NCBI GenBank assembly: GCA_017979445.1
Contig: CM030706.1
Location: 23,143,884 to 23,207,883 of the forward strand
Source: Akebia trifoliata
Lineage: Eukaryota; Streptophyta; Magnoliopsida; Ranunculales; Lardizabalaceae
Length of the DNA: 64,000 bases
Reading direction: 5' to 3'
A model generated the notes under the pieces. It made no database searches and was not told the origin of the DNA. It was given only the letters and a program-made list of their open reading frames with translations. This document shows positions 30,430-43,305 of this stretch, piece by piece; the stretch's first letter is position 1, and every line of letters begins with the position of its first letter. The position numbers and the translations under genes were made by a program.

Positions 30430-32190
30430 GTAGGAAGAAATGGTATGCAAATTATGCCATGGTCCAATTTCTCCTTGATAAAGTTTCGAACAATTTCAAT
30501 ATGCTTCGTGTAATCATGTTGAACTGGGTTGTGTACTATACTAATAGTTACCTTGTTTTCACAAAATAGTTTCATAGGTGAGTCAACATCCAATCTTAAT
30601 TCCTTTAGAATCCGCTGTAACTAGAGTATTTCTCAAACTCCATGTGCCATAACTCGATATTTTGCCTCTACACTACTTCGAGCCACAACATTATACTTTT
30701 TGCTCCTCTAAGTAACTAAATACCCCCAAAGAAACGTGTAATAGATTGAGGTGGATCTTCTGTTTGTCACTAAACCAACCCAGTTTGCATCTGTATACAC
30801 CTCTATACTTCTTTGTCCACCCTTTTTTAACAAGAGACATTTTCCTAGATTGCCTTTAAGGTACCTCAAAATGTGATAAACTACTTCCAAATGTTCCTTG
30901 CAAGGCGAGTGCATGAACTAACTTACTACATTGATTGCGAAGGCTATATTTGGTCTTGTGTGGGAAAGATAGGTCAATTTTCCAACAAGACGTTGATATC
31001 TTCCTACATCCACTGGAGCACCTCCTGTTTTCTCCCCCAACTTCTTATTTGGATTCATAGGAGTGTCACTCAGTTTACATCCAGTCATCCCGGTTTCTTG
31101 GAGTAAATCCATGACGTATTTTCTTTGGGATATCATTATTACATTCTTTGATCTAGCAACTTCCATACTTAGGAAATATCTCAGCTGTCCCAAATCTGTA
31201 ATTTCAAATTTAGCTGCAAGACCTTGCTTCAATCAAGCTATCTTTGTCTCATCATCTCCTATCAAAATGATATCATCCACATAGACAATTAGAATTGCTA
31301 TCTTATCATTACAGAAATACTTAATGAACATTGTATGATTGAATTGTCCATGGTTGTATCCTTGGTTCTTCACAAACTTTGTAAACCTCTCAAACCAAGC
31401 TCTTGAGGACTGTTTCAGTTCATACAAAGACTTCTTCAATCTACATACCTTGGTTCCAAATTTATCTTCCAAACCAAGTGGAGCTTCCATGTACAGTTCT
31501 TCCTCTAAATTTCCATTGAGAAAGGCATTTTTTACATGTAATTGATGTAAAGGCCACTCCAAGTTCGCAGCAATAGATAAGAGAATCGTACCGTATTCAA
31601 TTTTGCTACCAGTGCAAAAGTCTCTTGATAATCGATCCCATATGTTTGAGTGAAACCCTTTGCGACTAGCCATGACTTGCAGCGTTCTAAGGACCCATTT
31701 GAGTTGAATTTCATTGTGAATACTCATTTATATCCAACTGGTATTTCCCCTCTTGGTAAGTCTGCCTTCTTCCATATACTATTCTTCTCTAGTGCCTCCA
31801 TTTCTTCAAAGACAGCCTTCGTCCATTCAGGAACACCTAAAGCCTCATGTATGTTCTTAGGAACATCCACACCTAACACTTGAATGAAAGAAATGAAGAA
31901 GAAAGATTTTTATAAGACACATACTTTAACATAGGATACAATGGACACTTGGTACATGATCTTTCTTTTTTTTCTAAAGGCAATTGATACATTGAGATCA
32001 TCAGAATTAGGAGTAGATGAGTTTGGCTTGGACCAATTACCTTGACTCAACGGGACTATATTTTCTGGATGTACTTCAGTCAGATGATTGACTTTGCAAG
32101 GGAACTGTTTTTTCTCCACCTTATTTATATTTGTGCCGTGAATAGACTAGCTCAAATTTGGTTATGTTCTAATGTTAATATCACTTGCTA
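30430..32190 (-). pseudogene. pol: Copia A RT and RNase H, decayed
   Basis: Minus-strand remains in several frames. A pre-RT segment (about 32119-31910) has DLNVSIAFRK. RT runs from about 31714, with SWLVAKGFTQTYGIDYQETF, KKSLYELKQSSRAWFERF and the active site YVDDIILIG near 31275. RT continues as FEITDLGQLRYFLSMEVARS near 31210. RNase H begins YTDANWVG near 30800 and runs to LFCENKVTISIVHNPVQHDY, breaking at CIPFLPT (30430) where solo LTR X enters. Several frame changes and stops make it non-functional. The upstream border with Gypsy Y cannot be placed better than about 32150-32330. Confidence 0.85.
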
Positions 32191-32319
32191 TTGGCATTAA
32201 AGAGATCATTTGAAGAGAAGCAAAAACATGGGTTCTCAAAGCAAAACAAAATATTTGTATTTTAAAGTGAGAAACATGAAGAGAAAACAAGCATGATCGA
32301 AGATTCATTCGAATAATTC

Positions 32320-33010
32320 CCAAGCAGTCCAAACCCAATCCCTAAAAACCCAGTCCTGTACCAACCCCAAACGGTCCCTAACTGCATCCCTTTCTTACCC
32401 AAGAATAATTTCCACATTCCCCGAAATCAGTCCCAAGACAATTCCTTATCCACCTCTAACCTTTGCCCCCAAAACAAATCCCGAACGATTCCCTAATCCA
32501 CGCCTAACCTAGTCCCTAAAACCATCCCTAACACCCACTCTAAACAATCCATTCCTTAACAACCTAAATCTAAGCACACCTCTCGACAGTCCCTAGACAT
32601 GCCCAACAATCCCCATGTAATCCCCTAAGTAATCCAATTTCAATCCGTTAAACCTTCATACAACTTTTTAAACCGACAACCCAGTTCATCACTCATCACC
32701 AATCCATCCAACCTACCATCAAGACCTCATTCAAACTCCTTGATATCCCATCATGTGAACCCAAACCAGAAAATCTAGTTACCCAACCCAACCCAACCAT
32801 TCGCCTCTTAAAAACACCGGTCACCCACCCACCATCATCAAAACCCCGAACCAATCTCAAAATAGTCCAAACACCGACTTCCTAAGTCAGCCCCACTCCA
32901 TCTCAACCATTTTCCCAAAATCCCACCAATCATTCAATCAATCCACCATAATCGAATCCCCAAACGTCCTGGGAAATCCTCCCCCGTAAACATTATTAAT
33001 CCAATCATCC
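32320..33010 (+). other. G-poor, C/A-rich untranslated stretch of Y
   Basis: Plus-strand G is very rare over about 700 bases of CCCAAACC-like text, with no coding potential. Similar G-poor stretches occur in the LTR of Y (34800-35090 and 43320-44080). Confidence 0.6.
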
Positions 33011-33559
33011 ATCAATCCTATAAACCAACAATCCATACAATCAAGCATGAGGGAAAAACAATAAAATCAGTGATGTAGGGTCGCCCAAAAACAGTAATAA
33101 AAGAAGCAATATGCAAATCATAACAGGTTTCAAAAGGAGGAAAACGAAAGCACCATGCATGGAAAATATGAATGAACCAAAGCCAAAAACAAAACAAAAA
33201 AGAAAGAAAAAAGAAAAAAAAATGTGTAAAATATGAAAAGGAAGTATTGTCTATGTCCAAAGTAAGTGCAAAATGAAGCTTCACGTAACATGATCAGGAA
33301 AAAGAAAGGGAAAATAATTAAGACTTACCTCGATACGAATGGTCCACTCGTACAGATGAACTTCTCAAGGTTTCAAGTCAATTCCACGGACGTCCCAAGA
33401 GCAACACACGCTCCAAAACTTCTAAGCCAATCCACCAAGTGACCAAGTCAAGGAGAATCGAAGATGAAACGAAATGTAAGGAGAAGAATCGCCAAAAGTC
33501 GCCAGAGAGAAGGGAAACCGAAGGAAAACGAAGAAGAACCGAAAATAAAAGGGCGCACA

Positions 33560-33940
33560 GGCTTAAAATGTTTGAAATTTATACTGGTCCGTATTACCAG
33601 TATGGGTAAGGCAGGGTTTGTTCTGTCTGTGTCACCAGTACGGATAGAGGGAATTATGTCATATCCGTGTTCCAGGCACGGATAAAGTAAGATAAGGTAA
33701 AATCCGTCCTCCAGGAACGGATAAAGCAAGACCAAATGATATCCGTACCCGGAATATGGATCAGCATTAGTTCAAAACCACCCATATCCCAAACACGGAT
33801 CAGTCAAATGAATAAAAAGAGGAAAAATCAAAACCAAAAAAATAAAAAATAAAAAATAAAAAATAAAAAAAAAAATAAAAAATAAAAAATAAAAAATAAA
33901 AAATAAAAAATAAAAAATAAAATAATAATAATAATACAAA
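33560..33940 (+). repeat. ATCCGT..ACGGAT hairpin repeats and AAAAAT microsatellite
   Basis: From 33575 to 33805 a motif recurs about six times: ATCCGT or CCGTA, a few bases with CCAGG or CCAGT, then ACGGATA. Each copy could fold on itself. It is followed at 33836-33935 by an AAAAAT repeat. Both lie in the 3' untranslated part of Y. Confidence 0.6.
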
Positions 33941-34288
33941 TAAAAATCAAAAATAAAAAAAAAATCAAAAAGACAGGAAAATCAAAAAGTTTTCAAAAAT
34001 CCTTTCGAGTTGTACTTAATTCTGATTTGTCAAAACACGACCGAAGAAATATCCAAATTTCAAAAGATCACCAATCTTCATCAAATCTGAGGTCTCACAC
34101 GAGCTCCGCGCCATTGAGACCGAGGAATCAATAAGGTAACTCTGTCAGACCCCGTGCTTGAGTAACCATTTTTTACAAAAGTCATCAATTTGACCGGTAA
34201 TTCGAAGTCGTGTTTTGCAAATTTTCGTCTGACCCGTACAAATAGGGGTTTAATCTATTCTTTGCAGTTCTTTGCATGCAATTCCTTC
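33941..34288 (+). other. 3' interior of Y, no gene recognised
   Basis: Sequence between the AAAAAT repeat and the polypurine tract. No coding motif seen. Confidence 0.5.
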
Positions 34289-34300
34289 AAAGAAGGACAG
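34289..34300 (+). other. polypurine tract of Y
   Basis: AAAGAAGGACAG lies just before the LTR start TGTAGACACC at 34302. It matches the tract of element Z in position and form. Confidence 0.6.
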
Positions 34301-35104
34301 TTGTAGACACCCCAATTTGAAAGGGCCCTCACTCGAAATAGCCCAAAAATAGTAATTTTCAATAAACTTGGCCAACGGGCCTTGAAGGTCCGAATCGTAG
34401 AAACATGACATTTTTGCCAAAATCAAAGTCTCTAAAACCTCCCAACGGGTTAGTGGACCCACCAAAAGGACTCAACATGCCCCCATCTACCCCGCTCCCT
34501 TCAAAACATCGATTTTTTCGACAAAATTGGCCAATGGGCCTCGAAGGCCCAAATAATTGAAAAATGACATTTTGATTGAACCGAGGCCCCTAAGACCACC
34601 CAATGGTCCAAGGGACCCACCAAAGGGACCGGACTCATTCTACGCTGTCCCAACCTTCATCGATCCATACTTGCATCTAAAAAGTTGATAAAATTCTCCA
34701 AAGGGCCTAAAAGACCCAAATTGCCAACACGTGGCATTTTTGATCAAATCAATAATTGTAAAAATCTCAAAAAATTAAAAAATGTGAGACTTGGAATGCC
34801 TACCCCTCCTCTATTTCCACCACTCCGCTTCCGAATCTGCAAACACCTTAAATACTCCAAAGCCCAGAAACCTTCAACCCTTTTCTAAATTAATTTCTCA
34901 CCTTACCCCTAACCTAAAAATCAATCCCACATCATCTAAAATCTAAAACCAACCTATCTTCTCAAAATCATTTCTAAAATAACCCCAATCAATTCTTAAA
35001 ACCCAAAACCACCTCCAAAACCCAAGCCCAACACCCTAAAGCCCATAAAATCCTACCCATATCCAATTCATTATCCAACCCACAACCTTACATTACAACA
35101 TTTT

Positions 35105-35900
35105 TTGTCTACAGCGACGATTTATAACAACGGATCATTTTATCCGCCTTTATAGATATATTTTTTGCAGCGGATAATTGTATTCGCCGCTATAGGGACC
35201 TACACATACGCAGAAAATTCACACTTGTTTATTCAGGTGCATATAACAGCGGAAAAATATATCCGCCACTAAAAAATCAATTTTTTTTTATATAAAATAT
35301 TTGGTTTAGTGAGCTCTTTTTTAATTGAATATAGCAGCGGATTATATTTTCCACAGCTATAGAATACAATTTTTCTATATAAAAAACTCGATTTAATGAG
35401 TTCTCTCTATAATTTTTTTTTTAATTGAATATAGCAGCGGATTATATTTTCCGCAGCTATAGAGTACAATTTTTCTATATAAAAAACTCGATTTAGTGAG
35501 TTCTCTCTATAATTTTTTTTTAATTGAATATAGCAGCGGATTATATTTTTCGTAGCTATAAAATACAATTTTTCTATATAAAAAAACTCGATTTAAAGAG
35601 TTCTCTCTATAATTTTTTTTTTAATTGAATATAACAACGGATTATATTTTCCGCAGCTATAGAATACAGTTTTTTCTATATAACAAATTCAATTTAGAAA
35701 GTTCTCTCTATAATTTTAAAAAAAAATTAAATATTACAATGGATTATATTTTCCGCTGCTGTCATTAAAATATTTTTATCATTATAGGCATATTTGTTGG
35801 AGCGGATACGTTTATCCGTCGCTACAGGACCCGCGCATACGCTTCCCACGCAAAAAAAAATTACGCTACATAGAGCAGCGGAAAAACGCATCCGCCGCTA
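35105..35900. repeat. left subterminal repeats
   Basis: Palindromic units pairing AGCGGA with TCCGC and ending GCTATA. They include four tandem copies of a unit of about 118 bp (35310-35720) containing GAATATAGCAGCGGATTATA and CTCGATTTA.GAGTTCTC. Confidence 0.85.
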
Positions 35901-35999
35901 AAAAATTCAATTTTTTCCTCTCTTTGTCTCTCTGCTCAATCACTCTCTCTCTCTCACACACACACACACACTCTTTGCTATCTGCTCTCTCTACGTGAA

Positions 36000-38460
36000 A
36001 AATTCAAAATTCCATGACATGGTCTGTGTTATAAGCCGTCAAATTTTTGGACGTTCGATTTGATGAGATCAATGCTTCGATCCTGTCACAACGCTTCAAA
36101 GAAATTTGATTTGAAGGTTGATGAAGAGAAGAATCTGCTCTCTCTCTGTTTTTTCGTTTGGAGCTCTTACAAATGGTATCATTGCCTCCATAGGGTATAT
36201 GTCTCAGCGATTTCAAGTAGAAACCCTTCGATTTCAAGATTTTCGATCAGAAACTCCGCAATTTCTAAGGGTATCTTTCTATTAAAGGGATTTCTGCGAT
36301 TTCAAAAGGTATTAAGCTCCTCCATAGAAGTAAACCCTAGGGTTTTTCTCCTTTCTCTATGGAATTGTTTATAAAGGTTTGCTTTCTCCCATTTTTATTT
36401 TCTTATTAGGGTAAGATTGTGTCTTTTTAGTTTTGGAGGAATCCATTGTTGGTGATTGGGGATAAAGGTATTTCAAGCAAAATTCTCAGTTTTTTTTTTT
36501 TTTTTGCATGAATCTCTGTTTTTGGTTAAAAAATATTAACTTCTTATATAAATTTGTTGCGAAATGCTTCATTTTCAGTACAAATTCATCTGTTTCTCAA
36601 TCAATTTTCTTTGTTTTCCAATTTTTATACGATTAAGTTGAAGAAGTAAGTTTTTCGTTAAAATTGGATTCAGCTTTGTAGTTTTATCATTTTATAAGTG
36701 GACTGAATCATTGCTCAAGTTTGAAGATTGTTATATTTAAATCTCTAAGAGGTGAAGATCAAAATTGAATATATTCTGGAATTTTATTTAGTCTAATTTG
36801 CTATAAAATTTATTGACTAAACTATTTTATAGAGCCTGATCTACATTGCTCAGCTAACCTATATTAGTTCTAGGTAATATAGCAATAGAACCATATATTT
36901 AATCAGTGAGAACGACATTGTAAATAGCAAAGAAAAGAGGAAGACATCATAATAACAGAACCAAACTCCAATTACCTTATGGTTCACGAGACTAAACTCC
37001 AAGTGAGTACTTGGATGGGTTACTTTGCTTTATAAGGACTGTTTTTTATTTTCATATGTGCAATGATGCAAATTCTTGTGTCGGATTCTTATTTTCTAGA
37101 TTTTTTACTTCCATTTCCTTAATATTGAGTTCCATTGCTTCTTTTTGGTGTGTTAGCAAAAGTTTCCATCAATGTCCAAGTATTTCCAATCTCCTTATTA
37201 CATATTAAAAAAATGCAATATATAATTGAATCCAAACACACGCACGCCCGCCTGCCCGCCCGCCCACAGACAAGAAAATTGCATAGCTAGTGAAACTACT
37301 GTCACACTCTTGTTATTTGCAAATTTTGTATTTGTCTAAAAATTCTATAAAAGAGTTAGTGCTTGTAGAGTTGTAGTTAGCTGTAACTTAATGCATAGCT
37401 ATCTGTTGGGACCTATCCAATGGTGGTTTAATCATGCTAATGTGTAGCTACTTCTATGCAAGGTGCAAGTTCTGAAACAGATTTACTACTGACAACTTGA
37501 AAATTTAGGTGGATTAACCCAATAATTGTGTTTGTTTTTGGGGTTGGCTCCAATGGTTTTCTTTGATTGCATCCTTTTTTCCATCATTCTTAAATTCCCA
37601 GCCTCATGGAATCACTGATTAGAAACAATAATATTTATATGTTTTAGTGTGATCCATCTAGGTAACTTCCTTATGCTAAAGTAATATCTAGGAATTAGAT
37701 GCAAGATGAAGTAATAAAACACTAAAAAAAAAAAAAAAAACTCTACTAACCACCAAACTAATTAGACTTGACACTAATGCAACCAAGAGTATCCATTCAA
37801 AAAGCTAATGGAAACACTATTGGTTTCATATCTACATATGTAGGTATTTTTTATCATCCCACTCTTATCGTATACTCTTATATTTATTGAGCATCCTACT
37901 CTTATGGGATACTCTTTTACATTTATTTTGTCAGCAAATTTAAGGTCTTATATCTAAGGGTACATTCGAAATCCAGTAGAAAATCTTCTTTTAACTTTTT
38001 TGTTTGTTTTTTGTTTTGCTTTAAACAAGTTGTCTAGTTTCTATGTGAATCTGGAATTCACGTTCTCGAATATACATGATGTGTCAAGCATTAACTATTG
38101 CCTAGATAGTTCAAGAGAAGGAGGTAACACTTTTGGGCACCATATTCGTCAAAATCAAGAAAACATCCATTAGACTGTAGGGCTGGATTAGTGATGTGTG
38201 GGGTATGAAATATAATTATAGTCCAACCCTCATAAGACATGAGGCTCTTCAATGTTGAGCTGAATTGTGAAAAAACCATGAAATCTCATAATTAGAGGCT
38301 TTGCACTTTGGCCTTGTAGGTTTTCTTACCCCCTTTTTATTTTTCACGATCTTCCTTGGTACTGTGGAAGCATGGCTAGGGCACATCATTAGCATGACGT
38401 TTCATTTGTACTTGGTTACTGAAATGTAATGAAACCTATTTTGAAGTGTCCAATTAACAT
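36000..38460. other. interior of CACTA-like element, no gene named
   Basis: Begins after CT and CA microsatellites (35942-35970) with a leader-like stretch. The open frame at 36060-36374 matches no family I know. The rest is intron-like, with a CGCC/CCCG-rich run at 37240-37265 and an A run at 37720. Confidence 0.4.
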
Positions 38461-38462
38461 AG

Positions 38463-38898
38463 ATTCCAGAAGTGTCAAGTGGCAAGAGGGTTCAAGCATG
38501 ATTTTGAAGCTGATATGATTTTTGGGGAGATGTCAGTTGCAGGCTTAATGCCTGAAAAGTATACATATAATTTTCAGATTCTTGGGTTTTGCAAGCAGGG
38601 CGATTTGGTGGAGGCGTTTAAGCTTAAGAACATAATGGTTTGGAAGGGCACATAATCTGACTTGTTCACTTATGGTTCGCTTATTTGGGGTTTAGTTAAT
38701 AAAGGGCCCATGATTGAGGCAAAACAGGTTTTTCAGGAGATGTTGAAAAAGGGGATCACTCCTGATGCTGTAGTTTATGATGTTCTGGTTAGAGGTTATC
38801 TCAAGCAGAATAATGCAACTGAGATTTCAATTTTGCATGATGAGATGAGAAAGAGAGGCATTCTTATAAGAAGAAGTCCAGTACATGGACGTGTATGA
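38463..38898 (+). pseudogene. PPR protein fragment inside CACTA-like element
   Basis: One frame encodes about three pentatricopeptide-repeat units, for example GDLVEAFKLKNIMVWKG, then after a TAA, FTYGSLIWGLVNKGPMIEA and GITPDAVVYDVLVRGYLKQ. The spacing of about 35 residues and the conserved TY.LI.G / A..F..M pattern are those of P-type PPR proteins, which bind organellar RNA. The stop near 38653 and the lack of other repeats, or of an organelle-targeting N-terminus, mark it as a fragment, probably captured by the surrounding element. Confidence 0.8.
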
Positions 38899-39167
38899 TT
38901 CATGACACCAAAATACTACAGTTTCCTTGAATCACACTTGAATTTAGTCCTTCGTGTCAAAGGATGCTGAGTTTGTGTTGAATTACTCATAATTACTTAA
39001 TTTTACAAATTTATTTCATTTGCGAGCAATAATTCTATCATAGTTTCAACCAATCTGACGAGCTGATGTTTGTTCTTGCATGTACATGTCATGGTGGTAC
39101 AAAACAGAGATGATGCTTATTTATCTCATTCTACTTCTTACCTTTTGCAGTCCGGCTATCTGATGTA

Positions 39168-40000
39168 TTGTTTCTTTGGTTATTGCAGGCTTTGCAAGTC
39201 CAGACAATTGTATTAAATTAAACCATGCCAATCTAATGCTCGATGTTGCGTTGGAAGTCAACGTTTATGATGGCAAAGTAATTGGAAATTTTAGTGATTA
39301 TGTAAACCTTTATTTACATTGTTCTATTTATGTGCCTTCAGTTTTATTTTCTGCAATTATGTTGTATGCTTTGCAGTCTTGCTTAAGATGTTCCTTTTAT
39401 AAGTGACATTTGTATGTATAGATGTAAAGCATCAATTTACATCTTTAAATGTTATTAGATTATTTAAACTTACAATCAATAACATCCTTATATGTTCCTC
39501 TACTTTTTTATCGTCAATTAGTGTTCTCTTAGTTCTGTATAACTTCTTTCTTGGATTTATAATGCAAACTAGAAAATGGTTCAATAGCTTAAAAGATTCG
39601 TTTTATTTTTCTTGCTTTCCGATTATGGATTTTGTATCAATCCCCCTCCAACATTCTGATACATTCAACGTTTTGTATTCGTCTTGGCCGATACCTATTC
39701 ATATCAACTGATACATTCCAATATTTAAAACCATGACCTTGTGCAATGGTAAAGCTATTATTTATCAGTCAATTCTCCACACACACACACACACACGAAT
39801 GCACAAAATGTATTGACGTAGTGGTGGTTTGTCTCACGTAGTATGGAACTTTTAGTTGCTCAGTTGTACAGTAAAAATCTGTGCCTTTATGCCGAAAGGA
39901 TCGGAGCTATTAATGTTGTATGCTCCTCTTCAGATGCAGCAGCAAGGCAAGTACCTAAACCCAATGCAATCTTGGTTGGAGACCTGCTTTTTCTGATAGA
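39168..40000 (+). pseudogene. unidentified exon-like pieces
   Basis: Two pieces have the look of exons. From 39189, after TTTGGTTATTGCAG, a frame reads GFASPDNCIKLNHANLMLDV, then ALEVNVYDGK. From about 39843 a frame reads ERIGAINVVCSSSDAAARQ. I do not recognise either protein. They lie in the same orientation as the PPR fragment inside the CACTA-like element. AC repeats at 39780-39796 separate them. Confidence 0.35.
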
Positions 40001-41666
40001 TGTCTTGAATCTAATTGACGATTGATCGTTTCAAAAGTATTATACACATCTAGATGCCTCCTTTGCAAATAAGGCACAATTGCTGATTGGCGATTAATCA
40101 TCTTACAAGTAACCATAGTTTCAATGTATTATTAGTCATTTTTTGGCAAGGGAATTGATTCCATATCTGGTTTCTATAAATGCCTCGTAGGACTCTGTTG
40201 ACCTTATGATCTATCACCCCACAATCACCATTCAAACTCATTACTATGATATGTGAATACTTGAGTTTTTTTTATTTTATTTTAAACATGGCTTGCTTCT
40301 AGAATGATCTATTATCTATAAAGATGGGGAGATTGAATGCAATCCATTCCATATAGTTTTGGATGATGAAGGGGAGGTGTATTTTTGGTTTGCTATGTGA
40401 TTGACCCATCCTAATTCAAGAGTAAAATGACAATTCTATAAGACTAGGAAGACCGATTATGTTTTATGGAGCTGAATGTTGAGAATCAAGAAACAAAATG
40501 TGCATAAATTGAGTGTGTAGCAAAGATGGGGATACACTTAGATAGATGTGTGGATAAGCTAGGAGAGACAATTAGAAATAAACTTTCAACATCCTTTTCT
40601 TTTGATGCAATTACTGGATCTTATATTTGTATTACAGATATGTTTATAGGTGTTGGGAACTTTACTCTATATTGGTGTTTTCGTTCTATTCTCTTGTACT
40701 GTAGTTGGCAATGATTGTTTCCTATTTCAGTGCTAGCAATTCTGAAGTGTTTCCCGAATGGGATACACTCTTGAAAGTTGGGTAAGCCATGCAATTTTAT
40801 TTTGTTCTTTTTATGTATAAGTTGGATTTTTCCTAGGATTGTGGTTTTCCATATTTAGTATTAATAGTATTAGTTGACTATGGTTAAGTTCAAGTTGATG
40901 TTGGTAGTAATATGAAGTGAAGCAAACTGATTGGTGGATTTTATATTTTTCTTTTGTTTTGGGGTCTGGTGAACTATGGGTTCTCTGTTTTAATGTCATT
41001 AATGTGGTTGATGATTCTTATCTAATTCAATCTTTATTGTTATAGTGTCCATCTTTTGCTTCTGAGGGCATTTTAATTTTATTGCCCCATACTTGTGAAA
41101 GAAGATCTATTACAATTCAAACATTGGAGTTTTCTTCATTCTCTTGTCACTGAGAAAACTTGGTCTTAATGAGTTCTAATGTGTTATGAAGTGATTTCTT
41201 ATTGATATAAGGAGTGCCTTCCCATTGCTCTTCAGTACAGAAGAGCATGGGCTTGGGCATTGAAGAATTTTATGGCCTCATTGTTATTAGTATTGGGAGC
41301 TATGATTTTTCTTTCCACTGCATCAATTCTGATCATATGGTTAAATTGTCCAATCAGTATGATAAGCTGTGTCCCATCCAAGAGGCTCAAGTTTCATATT
41401 GTTCTTAGGTGAGTCATGTTTAGTATGGGAGTCTTGTGGGACACAAAACTGTGCTGTCAAAGTCATTAATCCTCTATAGAAACAGAATCAGAAGCAGAAA
41501 CATAAACAGAAACAGAAAGATTTTGTTCATTTATTCTCTTTTTCTTGGGCTCTTGCTGGTTATATTTTTTTTTTGGTTTTAGCATTCCAACAATTATTTA
41601 TGTAAAATTATTAGACTTGAAACATTCTTTTATGATTACTTTAAACCAGTATTTGATTGTTTTCAG

Positions 41667-41739
41667 GACCTACTACTTTTACGAGTTTGACGTCGATGAA
41701 CAACATGTTGCATTAGTAGCTGCTGCTAGCAGTGGGAAG
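41667..41739 (+). pseudogene. unidentified internal exon
   Basis: Bounded by the acceptor TTGATTGTTTTCAG and donor AAG|GTATGT. The open frame reads YYFYEFDVDEQHVALVAAAS. The composition and clean splice sites suggest a real plant exon, but I cannot assign the family. It lies 2.8 kb downstream of the PPR fragment, inside the CACTA-like element. Confidence 0.45.
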
Positions 41740-42169
41740 GTATGTTGTTCCTGAATTGATTTATATAACTCGCCAAAGTTGACTTATTGGTTGGTGTTCA
41801 AGTACTCGTTCAAAACCAAAAACCAGCCAAGTGGATGATTTCATTTATAAATACTTGAAGCAAACATAGATGAAACTTCTTGAATTTCATCATCCATGGA
41901 CCATCATCAATCATAACCAACTTGGGTGAAACATAAGCTTATTTCTAATGTGAATGGCTTTTTCTTCATGTCATTTTCCAGTTCTAACCTCCTAAGATGT
42001 TAGCGGCTATGAGTTGCATAGTTGGTTCACATACTCCATGTTAAAAACTTACCATTCCAGATTCCTTAGTACATTCATACCTTAATGTGTTTTGTGGTTG
42101 GTTGAAATTAAAGGTGTTACTTTTTGGACTTCCAGATTGGGCGAGTTCTAGTTGGGGGCCTAATATTTT

Positions 42170-42379
42170 TTTTTAAAAGAATACCCTATAGCGACGGTCG
42201 GCGACCGTAGTTAAAGGCTTTATATATATATATATTTTTAATAAAATACCCTATAGTGACGGTCAATAGCGGCTGTCGAATATTTTTTCAACAAGGCCCA
42301 ATTCGACGGTCGAGACTGTCGAATGGTCCCATAATTCGAGGGTTTTGGACCGTCGAATTTTGAAAATTTTCACATAGTG
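42170..42379. mobile_element. orphan CACTA terminus nested in the larger element
   Basis: Units GCGACGGTCGGCGACCG and AATTCGACGGTCGAG..CTGTCGAAT precede a terminus TTTTCACATAGTG at 42379, which inward-read is CACTATGTGAAAA, a standard CACTA-type end. No matching left terminus was found, so it is either truncated or an internal duplication. Confidence 0.45.
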
Positions 42380-42779
42380 TTCTTTCATTATTTCTCACAA
42401 GCTCTTTATCATGGACAATGCTACAACAAACACCAAGTGGGCCATTTAGCAACTATAAGGTACCAAAATCTTTCATGGGTTGTTCTTTCTTTTTTAGATA
42501 AATAAAACAGTTATTCATTATTATTTTTCTTGGTTTGTTCGGATATTGTATATTAATCAAAGATAACTAATTGTGTGAAATATTTTTGTCAATAGAATGC
42601 CAAGGCGTGCTAAGGATTGATGTAGACATGTCGATTGACCTACGAACAATCTCAATGATGGTAGGATTTCAATCTGTACAGGTTGGAGGACATGGGTTAA
42701 ATGTATATATATATATATGAAAAAAAATTACAGCAGTGGATACAAATTCCGTCTTTATATATTGTTTTTGAAGGATATA

Positions 42780-43305
42780 TAACAATTTAAAAAAAATAAA
42801 AAAACGTATAGCAGCGGATTTTAATATCCGCCGCTATATGTGTTATATTTTTTTTTTTTTTAAATTGACTTATTGCAGTGGATCTTAATATCCGCCATTA
42901 TATGTGTTATATATACTTTTTTTTTAAAATTGACCTATTGCAGCGGATCTTAATATCCGTCGCTATATGTGTTATATTTTTTTAAAAAAATTGACCTATT
43001 GCAACGGATCTTAATATCCGCCGCTATATGTATTATATTCTATTTATTAAAAAATTGACCTATTACAGCAGATATTAATATCCGCTATTATATGTATTAT
43101 ATTCTATTTGTTAAAAATTCGACTTATTGCAGCGGTATCCGCCGCTAAAGGTACTACCTGCAACAGCGGAATACATTATCCGCTGTTATAATTAGCGACG
43201 GAGGAAACAACGACGGATCTTTGGTTCCGCTGCTCATCGCCGCAATAACTTTTACTGGTGGAAAAATTACCTTGTAACGGCGGAAAAATCCGCCGCTATA
43301 GATCA
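42780..43305. repeat. right subterminal repeats
   Basis: Six to seven units of about 65-75 bp contain TTGCAGCGGATCTTAATATC and CGCCGCTATATGTGTTATAT, ending with AAATCCGCCGCTATAG near the right terminus. Same GCGGAT/ATCCGC theme as the left subterminal region. Confidence 0.85.

Noticed and set aside
30873..31883. Plus-strand frames opposite the Copia A pol
   Set aside because: Antisense shadows; the minus strand carries clear RT and RNase H motifs.
36060..36374. 104-codon frame at the start of the CACTA interior
   Set aside because: Leader-like composition with no family signal; could be captured leader sequence but not supportable as a gene.
42780..43305. CRISPR-like or satellite array
   Set aside because: Units are degenerate palindromes next to a transposon terminus and match the left subterminal region.
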